64,000 nucleotides of DNA from Falsiroseomonas sp050563525 (GTDB lineage Bacteria; Pseudomonadota; Alphaproteobacteria; Acetobacterales; Acetobacteraceae). The DNA lies in the NCBI RefSeq assembly GCF_050563525.1, contig NZ_JBNXUN010000011.1, positions 1-64,000 on the forward strand, in the 5' to 3' direction. This document shows positions 24,588-34,126 of the stretch, piece after piece. Made by a program: the position numbers and the translations under genes. Every line of letters starts with the position of its first letter. Within the stretch, counting starts at the first letter, position 1. The notes under the pieces are model-generated. The model saw only the letters and a program-made list of their open reading frames with translations, was not told the DNA's origin and ran no database searches.

Positions 24588-25559
24588 ATGACCCTAGCCA
24601 CACGGCGCGCCCTGCTCGCCGCACCCGCCCTGCTCGCGTTACCAGCCCGCGCCCAGGGGCAGGCCTGGGCTCCCGGCCGCCCGGTGCGTGTTATCCTGCC
24701 CTATCCGCCTGGTGGCGGCACGGACATCCTGGCGCGGGCGGTGGCGGAGGCGATGCGACCGGCGGTCGGACAGCCGATCGTGGTGGAGAACCGCCCCGGC
24801 GCGAACGGCGCCATCGGCAGCGATGCCCTGTCCAAGGCCGAGGGCGACGGAAGCACCATCGGCATGGTGACCTCCACCCACACGCTGAACAAATACGTGA
24901 TGGGCAACCTCAGCTACGACCCGATCGGCGATTTCCAGCCGATTGCGAAGATGACGACGCAGACGCTGGTCATGGTCTCCGGCACCTCGCAGCCATTCGC
25001 CGACGTGGCCGGGTTGCTGGCGGCGGCCCGCGCCAGGCCGGGTGCCATCGGCTTCGGCCAGACGGAGGCGGTGACCCGCTTCGCCGGCACCGAGTTCGCG
25101 CGCCTGGCCGGGGTGCAGATGGTCGACGTGCCCTATCGTGGCGGCGGGCTGATGATGAACGACATCGTCGCTGGGCACCTGCCCTGCGGCTGGACCAGCA
25201 CCGCGAGCGCCATGCCGCACCTGTCCACCGGACGGGTGCGGGTGCTCTGCGTCTCCACCGCGCAACGCACCCCGCTGCTGCCGGATGTGCCGAGCGCGCA
25301 GGAGGCTGGCGTCGCGGGCTACGACATATCGAGCTGGGTCGGCATGTTCGGGCCAAAGTCGCTGCCGGTTTCAGTGGCGGAAGGCATCCACGCGGCGGTC
25401 GCCACGGCCTACCGCGACCCGGCATTGGTGCAGCGCTTCCAGACCCTCGGCCTGGAGATGGACCTGCGCCCGCCGGCGGCCTTTGCCCAATTCCTCGCCA
25501 CCGACGATGCGCGCTGGGCAGAGGCGTTGCAGCGGGGCCGCATCCAGAAGATCAACTGA
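24588..25559 (+). CDS. Bug/TctC family tripartite tricarboxylate transporter receptor
   Basis: A 323-residue periplasmic solute-binding protein. The N-terminus MTLATRRALLAAPALLALPA is a twin-arginine-like signal ending near ARAQG. Family motifs include VILPYPPGGGTDILAR near the start, ENRPGANGAIGSDAL and VPYRGGGLMMNDIVAG. No membrane TctA/TctB genes are adjacent, so it is an orphan receptor, as is usual for the expanded Bug family. Likely ligands are carboxylates or other small organic acids. The upstream gap shares a region with the divergent lipoprotein gene. Confidence 0.9.
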   Translation: MTLATRRALLAAPALLALPARAQGQAWAPGRPVRVILPYPPGGGTDILARAVAEAMRPAVGQPIVVENRPGANGAIGSDALSKAEGDGSTIGMVTSTHTLNKYVMGNLSYDPIGDFQPIAKMTTQTLVMVSGTSQPFADVAGLLAAARARPGAIGFGQTEAVTRFAGTEFARLAGVQMVDVPYRGGGLMMNDIVAGHLPCGWTSTASAMPHLSTGRVRVLCVSTAQRTPLLPDVPSAQEAGVAGYDISSWVGMFGPKSLPVSVAEGIHAAVATAYRDPALVQRFQTLGLEMDLRPPAAFAQFLATDDARWAEALQRGRIQKIN

Positions 25560-25699
25560 CACAGGGTCCCGGTGATCGTGACCGATCACCGCCTCAACCG
25601 CCGGCTTGGCTACGCGCAACTGGGCGCGGCGCCCCTTCGGGCGCCCGGCCAGCTGTGCTGGTCGCAGGCTTCGATCAATGGGATCTGGTCTAAGCCGCG

Positions 25700-25954
25700 T
25701 CAGGCCTTGCCGCCGGAGAAGGCATTGAAGGTCTGCAGGGTGTAGGTGTCCTTCACCCCGGGCACGCTCTGGATGCGTTCCACCACGAACAGGCCGATAT
25801 CGTTGTCCGGCTCCAGGTAGAACTTCCCCAGCAGGTCGTACTGGCCGCTGGTGGAATGCATCTCCGACAATTCCGGGATGCTGTCTGCCATTTCCCGCGC
25901 CACGCGATAGGCCTGGCCCATCTCGCATTTCACCATGACGAAGATCGCGCGCAT
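25700..25954 (-). CDS. Stand-alone Lrp/AsnC ligand-binding (RAM) domain protein
   Basis: An 84-residue protein consisting only of the alpha-beta ligand domain of Lrp/AsnC regulators. It reads MRAIFVMVKCEMGQAYRVAR, then STSGQYDLLGKFYLEPD and a C-terminal TYTLQTFNAF. The helix-turn-helix is absent. Such small proteins bind amino acids as oligomers and may act as cofactors or antagonists of full regulators. The start is set at MRAIFVMVK; longer frames add an unrelated Arg/Pro-rich tail. Confidence 0.85.
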   Translation of the reverse strand: MRAIFVMVKCEMGQAYRVAREMADSIPELSEMHSTSGQYDLLGKFYLEPDNDIGLFVVERIQSVPGVKDTYTLQTFNAFSGGKA

Positions 25955-26210
25955 CGCTTCGGACTCCCGGATTGCGGTTCGCAGAGTGGCGCGGGCCGGT
26001 CGGGGCGGGAAGGGGCCGCGGCGGGGCACGCCGATTGCATAGCGGGCGGCTGCTGATGAAGAAGCATTGCTTGTAAAATTTCGGAACGTGGGTCATTTGC
26101 TGCAGACCGGTGCCGACTTTCTGGCGGTTCCGGACAGTGACGAACGGTAACGGTATCTTGTCCGCTGTTCCGGGCTGGGCCAGAAAAATCGCTGTCAGAA
26201 CTGGGGTCGC

Positions 26211-27326
26211 ATGCGCACAACCTCCCAGCTAGCCGTCCTCGCCGCCATCATCGGGGTTGGAACGGCTTGGCACGTTTATGGCGAGCAGTTCGGGCTGCCG
26301 CGGCCCCTCGCCCTGGTCGGGCTGGAGGCGGCGGCACCGACGGCGCAGCAGCGGGGCGGCGGCGGTGGCCCGGTAGGCGTCGTCGTGGCGCCGGTACGCA
26401 CAGGAACCGTGGTGGACCGCACCGAATCGGTTGGAACCGTCCGCGCCCGCAACGCCGTCGCCATCACTGCCAAGGTCAGCGGTATCGTCACCCGCATCCG
26501 GTTCGAGGAAGGGCAGGCGGTGCGGGAGGGTGACCAACTGGTCGACCTGGAAGCCGCGGCGCTCCGCGCCGAACTCGACCAGGCCCGTGCCCAGTACGAC
26601 GATGCCCGCAGCCAGGCGCAGCGCGCCCGGCAGTTGCAGCCCGGCCAATCCATCGCCGCCCAGCGGCTGGAAACGCTGGAAGCGCAGGCCCGCCAGGCCG
26701 ACGGCCGCGTGCGCCAGAGCGCGGCGCGGCTGGAGGAATCCCGCATCGCGGCACCCTTCGCCGGTCGCGTCGGCCTGCGCCAGGTCAGCGTCGGCGCCCT
26801 GCTGCAGCCTGGCACGGTGGTGACCACGCTGGACGATATCGAGCGGGTCCGGGTGGAATTCTCGGTGCCGGAGGTGTTCCTGGCCCGCGTCCGCGTCGGC
26901 AGCCAAGTCACGGCCCGCAGCAGCGCCTTCGGCGACCGGCGCTTTGTCGGCACCGTCGCCGTCATCGACACCCGGATCGACGCCAACACCCGGACAGTCC
27001 GCGTCATCAGCGAATTCGACAACGCGGATGAAGCCCTGAAGCCCGGCCTGTTCATGACGGTCGAGCTGGTGCTGGCGACCCGCGCCAACGCCCTGCTGAT
27101 GCCGGAGGAGGCGATCGACCCGCTCGGCGATCGCAGTTTCGTCTACGTCATCCGCGACAACCGCGCCAAGCGCGTCGAGGTCCGCCTCGGCCAGCGCCTG
27201 CGGGGCGAGGTCGAGGTCCTGTCGGGTATCGAGGCCGGGGAGCCGGTGGTGGTCCGCGGGATTCAGCGCCTGCGCAACGATGCGCCGGTGCGCATCACCG
27301 AAACCATGGTCCGCCCGACCTCCTGA
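26211..27326 (+). CDS. RND efflux periplasmic adaptor (membrane fusion protein)
   Basis: A 371-residue HlyD/AcrA-type adaptor linking an inner-membrane RND pump to an outer-membrane channel. The N-terminal segment (TTSQLAVLAAIIGVGTAWHV) is a signal anchor and, with no lipobox, probably stays membrane-bound. GIVTRIRFEEGQAVREGDQL is the lipoyl half-motif. A helical hairpin follows (ARAQYDDARSQAQRARQL), then the second lipoyl half SRIAAPFAGRVGLRQVSVGA and a beta-barrel domain. The pump gene begins 16 bases downstream. No TetR-type regulator is beside it. Confidence 0.9.
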   Translation: MRTTSQLAVLAAIIGVGTAWHVYGEQFGLPRPLALVGLEAAAPTAQQRGGGGGPVGVVVAPVRTGTVVDRTESVGTVRARNAVAITAKVSGIVTRIRFEEGQAVREGDQLVDLEAAALRAELDQARAQYDDARSQAQRARQLQPGQSIAAQRLETLEAQARQADGRVRQSAARLEESRIAAPFAGRVGLRQVSVGALLQPGTVVTTLDDIERVRVEFSVPEVFLARVRVGSQVTARSSAFGDRRFVGTVAVIDTRIDANTRTVRVISEFDNADEALKPGLFMTVELVLATRANALLMPEEAIDPLGDRSFVYVIRDNRAKRVEVRLGQRLRGEVEVLSGIEAGEPVVVRGIQRLRNDAPVRITETMVRPTS

Positions 27327-27341
27327 GGGGAAAACCGCGCC

Positions 27342-30300
27342 ATGGTGCTCTCGGACGTTTCCATCAAGCGACCCGTCTTCGCCACCGTCATCAGCCTGAT
27401 GCTGATCGTTCTCGGCATGGCTTCGCTCATCAACCTGCCGATCCGCGAATACCCGGCGATCGACCCGCCGGTGGTGTCCATCACCACCACCTATCTCGGT
27501 GCCTCCGCCGGCGTGGTGGACACCCAGATCACCGAGATCATCGAGGCCGCGGTGGCGGGAATCGAGGGCGTCAAGGTGATGTCCTCGACCTCCCGCGACG
27601 AGCGCAGCCAGGTCACCATCGAGTTCCAGCTTTCCCGCAACGTCGATGCCGCGTCGAACGACGTGCGCGACCGCGTGGCGCGCGCGCTGGCCCGGCTGCC
27701 GGACCAGGCGGATACGCCGGTGGTGCAGAAGGTGGATGGCGATGCGCGGCCCATCCTGTGGGTCGCTCTGGTGTCCGACCAGTTGTCCGGCATGGAGCTG
27801 ACCGAGCTCGCCCGCCGCCGCTTCGCCGACCAGTTGGCGATCGTGGAGGGTGTGGCGCAGGTGCTGGTCCTCGGAGAACGCAAGCCATCCATGCGCATCT
27901 GGCTAGACCGCCAGGCGATGGCGGCGCGCGGCCTGACCGTGCAGGACGTGGAGGACGCGATCCGGCGCGAGAACATCGAGCTGCCGGGCGGCCGCATCGA
28001 GGGCTCGGCGCGGGAGCTGACCGTCCGCACCGACACGCGCATCAGCCAGCCGGAGCAATTCCGCCAGGTGGTGCTGGCGCGCAGCGGCGGCGGGCAGGTG
28101 CTGCTCGGCGACGTGGCGCGGATCGAGGTGGCGCCGGAGGATACCCGCGGCGGCTACCGCATCAATGGCAAGCCCGGCATCGGCCTCGGCATCCTGCGGC
28201 AATCCACCGCCAACACCCTGTCCGTCGCGGACGGCGTGAAGGCGGAGGTGGAGCGCATCCGCACCGGCATCCCGGACGGCGTGGACGTCGTCATCGGCTA
28301 CGACGAAAGCACCTTCATCGCGCAGTCGATCTACGAGGTGGAGCATGCGCTGATGATCGCGCTGATCCTCGTGGTCGTCGTGATCTTCTTCTTCCTGCGG
28401 TCCTGGCGCGCCACCATCATCCCGGCCGTTGCCATCCCGGTGTCCATCATCGCCTCCTTCATCGCGCTCGGCGCGCTGGGCTTCTCGCTCAACGTGCTGA
28501 CCCTGCTCGGCCTGGTGCTGGCGATCGGCCTGGTGGTGGACGACGCCATCGTGGTGCTGGAGAACATCCACCGCCGGATCGAGGAGGGGGAGGAGCCGCT
28601 GCTCGCCTCCGTCCGCGGCGCGCGGGAGATTGCCTTCGCCGTCATTGCCACCACGCTGGTCCTCATCGCGGTGTTCGTGCCGCTGTCCTTCATGGGCGGC
28701 AACACCGGGCGGCTGTTCACCGAATTCGGCTTCGCGCTGGCGGCCTCGGTGCTGTTCTCGGGCCTGATCGCGCTGACCCTGACGCCGATGATGTGCTCCA
28801 AGCTGCTGCGCGCGCATGAGGGCGAGTCGCGGCTGGTGCGATGGACCGAACCGTTCTTCCTCGGCATGAACTGGGTGCTGCGCACCACGCTGCGCCGGGC
28901 ATTGGCGGCGCCGATCCTGACCATGGGCGGCGTCGCGGCGCTGACGGCGCTTGGGGTGCTGCTGTTCCTGGCGCTGCCCAAGGAATTCGCGCCGACCGAG
29001 GATCGCGGCGTCATCATCATCCCGACCACCGGGCCGGAAGGCGCCTCCTTCGCCTATACCAACGAGCATGTGCTGCGGGTGGAGCGGGTGCTGGAGCCGT
29101 TCGTCGCGAGTGGCGAGATCTCCTCCCTGTTCGCGACCGTGGGTGGCTTCCAGCGGCCGGCGCAGGCCAACGTGGCCAACATCTTCATGCGCCTGGCCCC
29201 CTGGGACCAGCGCGACCGCAAGCAGCAGGCGCTGGCGGCGGAGATGATGCCGGGCCTGCTGGCGATTCCCGGCGTGCGCGCCTTCGCGTTGAACCCGCCC
29301 TCGCTCGGCCAGCGCGGCTTCCAGCCGCCGGTACAGTTCGTCATCGGCGGCACCAGCTATGACACGCTGGTGCAGTGGCGCGACGCCTTCCTGGCGCGGG
29401 CGCGGGAGAATCCGCGGCTGCTCAACCTGGACAGCAACTACCGCGAGACCAAGCCCGAGATCCGCGTCGAGATCGACCGCCGCAAGGCCGCCGAACTTGG
29501 CGTCTCCATCCAGTCCATGGGTCGGACGATCGAGACGATGCTCGGATCGCGGGAGGTCGGCACCTATGTCGAGGCGGGGCAGGAGTACAAGATCCTGCTG
29601 CAGGCGCGCGAGGAAGATCGCGCCAGCCCTTACGATCTGCAGAACATCTTCGTCCGCACCAGCAATGGCGGCCAGCTTGGCCTGATTGCCGGTGCCGGGT
29701 CCGCCCAGGGCGGCCTGGTGCCGTTGTCCAACGTGGTGACGCTGTCCGAACGCGCCCGGCCGCAATCGCTGGCGCGGGAGGACCGGGTGCGCGCCATCAC
29801 CATCAGCGCCTCCCTCGCCCCGGGCTACACGTTGGGCGAGGCGCTCGGCTTCATGGAGAGCGTGGCGCGGGAGGTTCTGCCGCCAGAGGCGCGCATCAGC
29901 TATCGCGGGCAGAGCCTGGAATTCAAGGAAAGCTCCAGCGCGCTGTACGTCACCTTTGCCATGGCGCTGCTCGTGGTGTTCCTGGTGCTGGCGGCGCAGT
30001 TCGAAAGCTTCATCCACCCCTTCATCATCCTGATGTCGACGCCCCTCGCGGTAACGGGCGGCCTGCTGGCGCTGCAATTCACCGGGCTGTCGCTGAACAT
30101 CTTCAGCCAGATCGGGCTGGTGCTGCTGATCGGTCTGATGGCCAAGAACGGCATCCTGGTGGTGGAATTCGCCAACCAGCTGCGCGACCGCGGCCTTTCG
30201 GTGCATGACGCGGTGCTGGAGGCGTCGGTTACCCGGCTGCGGCCGATCCTGATGACGTCCATCGCCACCGCCTTCGGCGCCCTGCCGCTGGCGATGGCGA

Positions 30301-30503
30301 CGGGGGCAGGTGCGGAGAGTCGGCAGGCGCTCGGCGTGGTGATCGTCGGCGGCGTCACCTTCTCCACCTTCCTGACATTGTACGCCGTGCCGGCGCTGTA
30401 CCTGCTGCTGGCGCCTTACACCAAGCCGATCGGGGCGGTGGCGGCGAAGCTGTCGGAGTTGGAGAAGCGCCAGCCCGTGCCGCACCCGGCGCCGGCGGAG
30501 TAG
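27342..30503 (+). CDS. RND multidrug efflux permease (AcrB/MexF-type)
   Basis: A 1053-residue inner-membrane pump with the standard twelve-helix, two-repeat layout. The first helix starts at RPVFATVISLMLIVLGMASL. The proton relay is present: D400 and D401 in GLVVDDAIVVLE, and K935 in LMAKNGILVVEF. The porter domain contains EIRVEIDRRKAAELGVS. It works with the upstream adaptor and presumably a TolC-like channel encoded elsewhere. Drug range cannot be read from sequence. The length matches full HAE1 pumps. Confidence 0.94.
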   Translation: MVLSDVSIKRPVFATVISLMLIVLGMASLINLPIREYPAIDPPVVSITTTYLGASAGVVDTQITEIIEAAVAGIEGVKVMSSTSRDERSQVTIEFQLSRNVDAASNDVRDRVARALARLPDQADTPVVQKVDGDARPILWVALVSDQLSGMELTELARRRFADQLAIVEGVAQVLVLGERKPSMRIWLDRQAMAARGLTVQDVEDAIRRENIELPGGRIEGSARELTVRTDTRISQPEQFRQVVLARSGGGQVLLGDVARIEVAPEDTRGGYRINGKPGIGLGILRQSTANTLSVADGVKAEVERIRTGIPDGVDVVIGYDESTFIAQSIYEVEHALMIALILVVVVIFFFLRSWRATIIPAVAIPVSIIASFIALGALGFSLNVLTLLGLVLAIGLVVDDAIVVLENIHRRIEEGEEPLLASVRGAREIAFAVIATTLVLIAVFVPLSFMGGNTGRLFTEFGFALAASVLFSGLIALTLTPMMCSKLLRAHEGESRLVRWTEPFFLGMNWVLRTTLRRALAAPILTMGGVAALTALGVLLFLALPKEFAPTEDRGVIIIPTTGPEGASFAYTNEHVLRVERVLEPFVASGEISSLFATVGGFQRPAQANVANIFMRLAPWDQRDRKQQALAAEMMPGLLAIPGVRAFALNPPSLGQRGFQPPVQFVIGGTSYDTLVQWRDAFLARARENPRLLNLDSNYRETKPEIRVEIDRRKAAELGVSIQSMGRTIETMLGSREVGTYVEAGQEYKILLQAREEDRASPYDLQNIFVRTSNGGQLGLIAGAGSAQGGLVPLSNVVTLSERARPQSLAREDRVRAITISASLAPGYTLGEALGFMESVAREVLPPEARISYRGQSLEFKESSSALYVTFAMALLVVFLVLAAQFESFIHPFIILMSTPLAVTGGLLALQFTGLSLNIFSQIGLVLLIGLMAKNGILVVEFANQLRDRGLSVHDAVLEASVTRLRPILMTSIATAFGALPLAMATGAGAESRQALGVVIVGGVTFSTFLTLYAVPALYLLLAPYTKPIGAVAAKLSELEKRQPVPHPAPAE

Positions 30504-30559
30504 GCGCGCGGCGCGACCCGCGCTAAATCCTCCCCTGCATGAACAGGGGAGCGACCAGC

Positions 30560-32233
30560 GTGGCGGATGTCGAGGCTCGGACGGGTGGCCAGTTGCTGGC
30601 CGATGCACTGGTCGCCAATGGCGCGACCCACGTCTTCGCGGTGCCGGGCGAAAGCTACCTCGACCTGCTCGATGGCCTGTACGCGCAGCGCAACCGCATC
30701 GAACTGGTGACCTGCCGCTTCGAGGCCGGTGCCGTCCATATGGCCGAGGCTCATGGCAAGCTGACTGGCCGCGCCGGCGTTGCCGTGGTCACCCGTGGCC
30801 CGGGCGCCTGCCACGCCGCCATCGGCGTGCATGTGGCCTTCCAGGACAGCACGCCGCTTGTGCTGCTGGTCGGCCAGATCCCGCAGAACGAAACGGACCG
30901 CGAGACCTTCCAGGAAGTGGACTACCGCCGCTTCTTCTCGCCGATCGCCAAGTGGGTGACGCAGATCGACGAGGCGTCGCGTATCCCGGAGTTGATGGCG
31001 CATGCCTTCGACGTCGCGACCAGCGGCCGCCCCGGCCCGGTGGTGGTGGCACTTTCGGAGGAGATGCAGAAGCACCTGGCCAGCGTGCCGGATATCGGCC
31101 GCGGCGCCGTTCTGCCGGCGCATCCGGCTCCGGAGGCGCTGCCGCGCATGATGGCGATGCTGGAAAAGGCGGAGCGTCCGCTGGCCATCCTCGGCGGCAG
31201 CGGCTGGAGCGCGGCGGGTCGCGCGGCGATCCGCGACTTCCTGGTCGGCAACGACATCCCGACCGCCGTGTCCTTCCGCCGCCAGGGCCTGTTCGACGGC
31301 ACCTCCGCGCATTTCGCCGGTGACCTCGGCGTCGGCGCCGATGCCGGGCTGGTGGCCAAGGCACGCGAATCGGACCTGATCCTGGCCTTCGGCACCCGCC
31401 TGGGCGAGCCGGTAAGCCAGGGCTACACGCTGTTCGACTTCGCCGGAAAGCAGCCGATCATCCAGGTCCACCAGGACCAAGCCGAGATCGGCCGCGTGCA
31501 TCGCGTGGCGCTCGGCATCACCGCCGACGTCAACGCCTTCGCCCAGGCCGCCGCGGCGCTGCCGCGCATCCAGCGCCCGCGCTGGGCTGGCTGGCGGCGC
31601 GACGTGCGCGCGGCGCGGGAGGCGCAGGCGAAGCCGCCGAGCTACGAGGGGCCACTGAACCTGGCCGAGGCGTTGCAGGCGCTGGAGAAGGTGCTGCCGG
31701 ACGACACCATCTTCGCCAGCGACGCCGGCAACTTCGCCACCTGGCCGAACCGCTTCATGCACATCTCGGAGAAGCAGGAGTTCCTCGGCCCGACCAACGG
31801 CGCCATGGGCTACGGCATCCCGGCGGCCATTGGCGCGGCGATCACCAACCCCGGCCGCACCGTCGTGTGCTTCGTCGGCGACGGCGGCGCGCTGATGACG
31901 GGGCAGGAAATCGCGACCGCCTTCCATGCCGGCGCCGCGCCGATCATCCTGGTGTTCAACAACGGCATGTACGGCACCATCCGCATGTACCAGGAACGTG
32001 CCTACCCCGGCCGCGTCTCCGGCACCGCGCTGACCAATCCGGATTTTCGGCTGTTCATCGAGAGCTTTGGCGGGCATGGGGAAGTGGTCTCGGCCACCGA
32101 TGAACTCGTGCCGGCGTTCCAGCGGGCCAAGGCCAGCGGCAAGCCGGCGATCATCGAGATCCGCATGAACCCGGAGCAGGTGACCAACCGCGCGACCATC
32201 TCGCAATTGCGGGCGCAGGCCACCAAGGCCTGA
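30560..32233 (+). CDS. Thiamine pyrophosphate-binding enzyme, acetolactate synthase large-subunit-like
   Basis: A 557-residue TPP enzyme. The catalytic Glu that activates TPP is in CRFEAGAVHMAEAHGKLTG. The C-terminal domain carries the TPP/Mg motif VGDGGALMTGQEIATAFHAG followed by NNGMYGTI. The GTG at 30560 is preferred because AGGGGAG lies 8 bases upstream; the ATG at 30539 has none and adds only seven residues. Related groups include acetolactate synthase, benzoylformate decarboxylase and sulfoacetaldehyde acetyltransferase. With no small subunit nearby, a catabolic decarboxylase or synthase is more likely than IlvB. It ends at a GC stem-loop. Confidence 0.88.
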   Translation: MADVEARTGGQLLADALVANGATHVFAVPGESYLDLLDGLYAQRNRIELVTCRFEAGAVHMAEAHGKLTGRAGVAVVTRGPGACHAAIGVHVAFQDSTPLVLLVGQIPQNETDRETFQEVDYRRFFSPIAKWVTQIDEASRIPELMAHAFDVATSGRPGPVVVALSEEMQKHLASVPDIGRGAVLPAHPAPEALPRMMAMLEKAERPLAILGGSGWSAAGRAAIRDFLVGNDIPTAVSFRRQGLFDGTSAHFAGDLGVGADAGLVAKARESDLILAFGTRLGEPVSQGYTLFDFAGKQPIIQVHQDQAEIGRVHRVALGITADVNAFAQAAAALPRIQRPRWAGWRRDVRAAREAQAKPPSYEGPLNLAEALQALEKVLPDDTIFASDAGNFATWPNRFMHISEKQEFLGPTNGAMGYGIPAAIGAAITNPGRTVVCFVGDGGALMTGQEIATAFHAGAAPIILVFNNGMYGTIRMYQERAYPGRVSGTALTNPDFRLFIESFGGHGEVVSATDELVPAFQRAKASGKPAIIEIRMNPEQVTNRATISQLRAQATKA

Positions 32234-32238
32234 CCGCG

Positions 32239-32263
32239 TTCCGGGGGGCATCGTCCCCCCGAA
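32239..32263. terminator. Stem-loop terminator between convergent genes
   Basis: GGGGGG (32243-32248) pairs with CCCCCC (32255-32260), extended by TTC and GAA on the outside with one bulged C. It lies just after the TPP-enzyme stop and before the stop of the convergent RTX-like gene. Confidence 0.65.
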
Positions 32264-32266
32264 TGG

Positions 32267-32971
32267 CTAGGTCAGCCGGATGTATTCCAGTGCGGCGAAG
32301 CTCACCGTCTCGCCCTTCAACGTCATCTGCCCACTGGCCATGGCCGGGTTGCCGGCGGCGTCGAAGAAGCCATGGAGTCCGTTGCCCAGGCTGCGCAGTT
32401 CCAGCCCGCCCGTAACCGACAGGCCCATGCGCAGCACCTCCTCCGGCATCCCGGGCAGGTGCAGCGTGTCGAGGCCCGTGCCGCCGTCGAAGCGGTCGCT
32501 GCCGTCGCCGGAACGCCAGGTGTAGACATCGTCCCCGGCGCCGCCGAACACGCGGTCCGCCGCGCCGTCGCCGGTGCCGCCGCTGATCACGTCGTTGCCG
32601 CCGATGCCGGGGTGGGATGCGCTGTCGCCGTAGATGGTGTCCTGGCCGTCGCCGCCATCCAGCGTGTCGTGGCCGGTGTACAGAAGCTCGCCCGGATCAC
32701 CGGCGATCGCCTGGGCCGCCATGAAATTGTCACCATGGATGATGTCGTTGCCCGCGCCACCGGCCGCGCTGTCATCGCCTTGGCCCATGCGGATGGTGTC
32801 CTCGCCGGACCCGCCGGTGAAGCTGGCACCAGCGTCGCCATGATCGAGATGGTATTGGCCGGGGTCGGGCTCCTGCTGGGCTGGCGGATCCTTCGACCCC
32901 GCTCCACCAGCCACGTGCGCCAGGTCCCCATCGTCCAGTGGCCGCTTGCCTCGGGAAATCTCGGCTGGCAT
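32267..32971 (-). CDS. RTX-like calcium-binding protein with double-glycine-type leader
   Basis: A 234-residue acidic protein. The ATG at 32971 is favoured because GGAGG lies 6 bases upstream, whereas the ATG two codons earlier touches it. The N-terminus MPAEISRGKRPLDDGDLAHV is followed by AGG, resembling the LxxxDLxxVxGG leader cut by C39-type peptidases during type I export. The body has degenerate RTX nonapeptides (GGSGEDTI, GQGDDSAAGGAGND, GGDGQDTIYGD, GGAGDDVY), which bind calcium in a parallel beta-roll. The C-terminal 80 residues have no enzymatic motif. No type I exporter genes are adjacent. It is probably a secreted or surface protein of unknown role. Confidence 0.78.
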   Translation of the reverse strand: MPAEISRGKRPLDDGDLAHVAGGAGSKDPPAQQEPDPGQYHLDHGDAGASFTGGSGEDTIRMGQGDDSAAGGAGNDIIHGDNFMAAQAIAGDPGELLYTGHDTLDGGDGQDTIYGDSASHPGIGGNDVISGGTGDGAADRVFGGAGDDVYTWRSGDGSDRFDGGTGLDTLHLPGMPEEVLRMGLSVTGGLELRSLGNGLHGFFDAAGNPAMASGQMTLKGETVSFAALEYIRLT

Positions 32972-33064
32972 CGCCATCCTCCTGCTCCGTGAAATAGGTA
33001 CAGGATCGCGATGCCACCGCGCCAGTTGCGCCGCGCCTGTCATGACGACAGGCGCTGCCTATGG

Positions 33065-34033
33065 CTACTCCGGCTGCAGCCCGGTGGAGCGCACCAGTTC
33101 CTGCCACAGGCTGCGCTGGGTGCGCATCAGCGTGGTGAACTCGGCCGGGGTGCTGGGGAAGGGCGCGTTGCCGTTGGCGGCGAGCCGCTCGATCATCTGC
33201 GGCTTCTTCAGGCCCTCGTTGATCGCGGCGTTCATGCGGGCGACGATCGGCTCCGGGATGCCCTTCGGGCCCATGACGGCGGAGAAGCTCGGCAGGTCGT
33301 AGTTGGGCACGCCCTGTTCCTGCACGGTCGGGAATTCCGGGGCCAGCGGCCAGCGCGTCGGGTTGGTCACCGCCAGCGCCCGCACCTGGCCAGCGCGGAC
33401 CGAGCCGATGACGCCGGAGTAGCTGTCGAACACCACCTGGATGTTGCCGGCGATGAGGTCCGCCAGCGCCGGCGCCGCACCGCGATAGGGCACATGCGTC
33501 AGATCCGTGCCGGTACGCTGCATGAACAGCACGCCGAGCATGTGGTTGGCGCCGCCCGCGCCGGCCGAGCCGTAGTTCAGCTTGCCCGGATTGGCCTTCG
33601 CATAGGCCACCAGTTCCTGGATGTTCCGGATCGGCAGCCCAGGGTTCACGCAGACCATCGCTGTGCCGGTGGCGAAGGTGGCAATGGCCGAAAAATCGTC
33701 CACGCCCTCATAGCCCGGCGTCTTGAACAGCAGCGGCGCGCCGAGGTGGGAAGACGGGCTCGCCATCATCACCGTGTAGCCATCGGGCGCGGACTGCGCG
33801 ACATGCGCCGTGCCGATGGTACCGCCCGCGCCGGCGCGATTGTCCACCACCACTTGCACGCCCAGCCCCTCGGTCATCGCCTGCGCCTGCAGGCGTCCGG
33901 CGATGTCGCTGGCGCCGCCGGGCGGGTAGGGCACGACCAGGCGGATCTGGCGCGATGGCCAGGGGGCCTGCGCCAGGGCCGGGGTGGCAAGCAGGCCTGC
34001 CGCGAGAACGGGCAGGCTACGGCGGCGAATCAT
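33065..34033 (-). CDS. Bug/TctC family solute receptor
   Basis: A 322-residue periplasmic binding protein. MIRRRSLPVLAAGLLATPAL is the signal, cleaved near ALAQA. Motifs are IRLVVPYPPGGASDIAGRLQ, VDNRAGAGGTIGTAHVAQ, PDGYTVMMAS and VPYRGAAPALADLIAG. It lies about 90 bases after the second gamma-glutamyltransferase-like gene on the same strand and may serve with it. No TctA/TctB partner is near. Confidence 0.9.
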   Translation of the reverse strand: MIRRRSLPVLAAGLLATPALAQAPWPSRQIRLVVPYPPGGASDIAGRLQAQAMTEGLGVQVVVDNRAGAGGTIGTAHVAQSAPDGYTVMMASPSSHLGAPLLFKTPGYEGVDDFSAIATFATGTAMVCVNPGLPIRNIQELVAYAKANPGKLNYGSAGAGGANHMLGVLFMQRTGTDLTHVPYRGAAPALADLIAGNIQVVFDSYSGVIGSVRAGQVRALAVTNPTRWPLAPEFPTVQEQGVPNYDLPSFSAVMGPKGIPEPIVARMNAAINEGLKKPQMIERLAANGNAPFPSTPAEFTTLMRTQRSLWQELVRSTGLQPE

Positions 34034-34126
34034 CGGTCAGGCTCCTGGAGGGCGTGCAATGAAACAATTCAATGCAAGAACAGGACCGACCGCAAGCTTC
34101 ATCTTCCGCCGTTCATCAGCCGCCGT

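Noticed and set aside
25571..25590. Hairpin GGTGATCG-TGAC-CGATCACC after the Bug receptor as a terminator
   Set aside because: The 8-bp stem is perfect, but no T-run follows on either strand, so function is unclear and it was not listed.
27903..30608. A 901-codon open frame antisense to the RND pump gene
   Set aside because: It is His/Arg/Gln-rich with no family motif, as expected for a shadow frame of GC-rich coding DNA.
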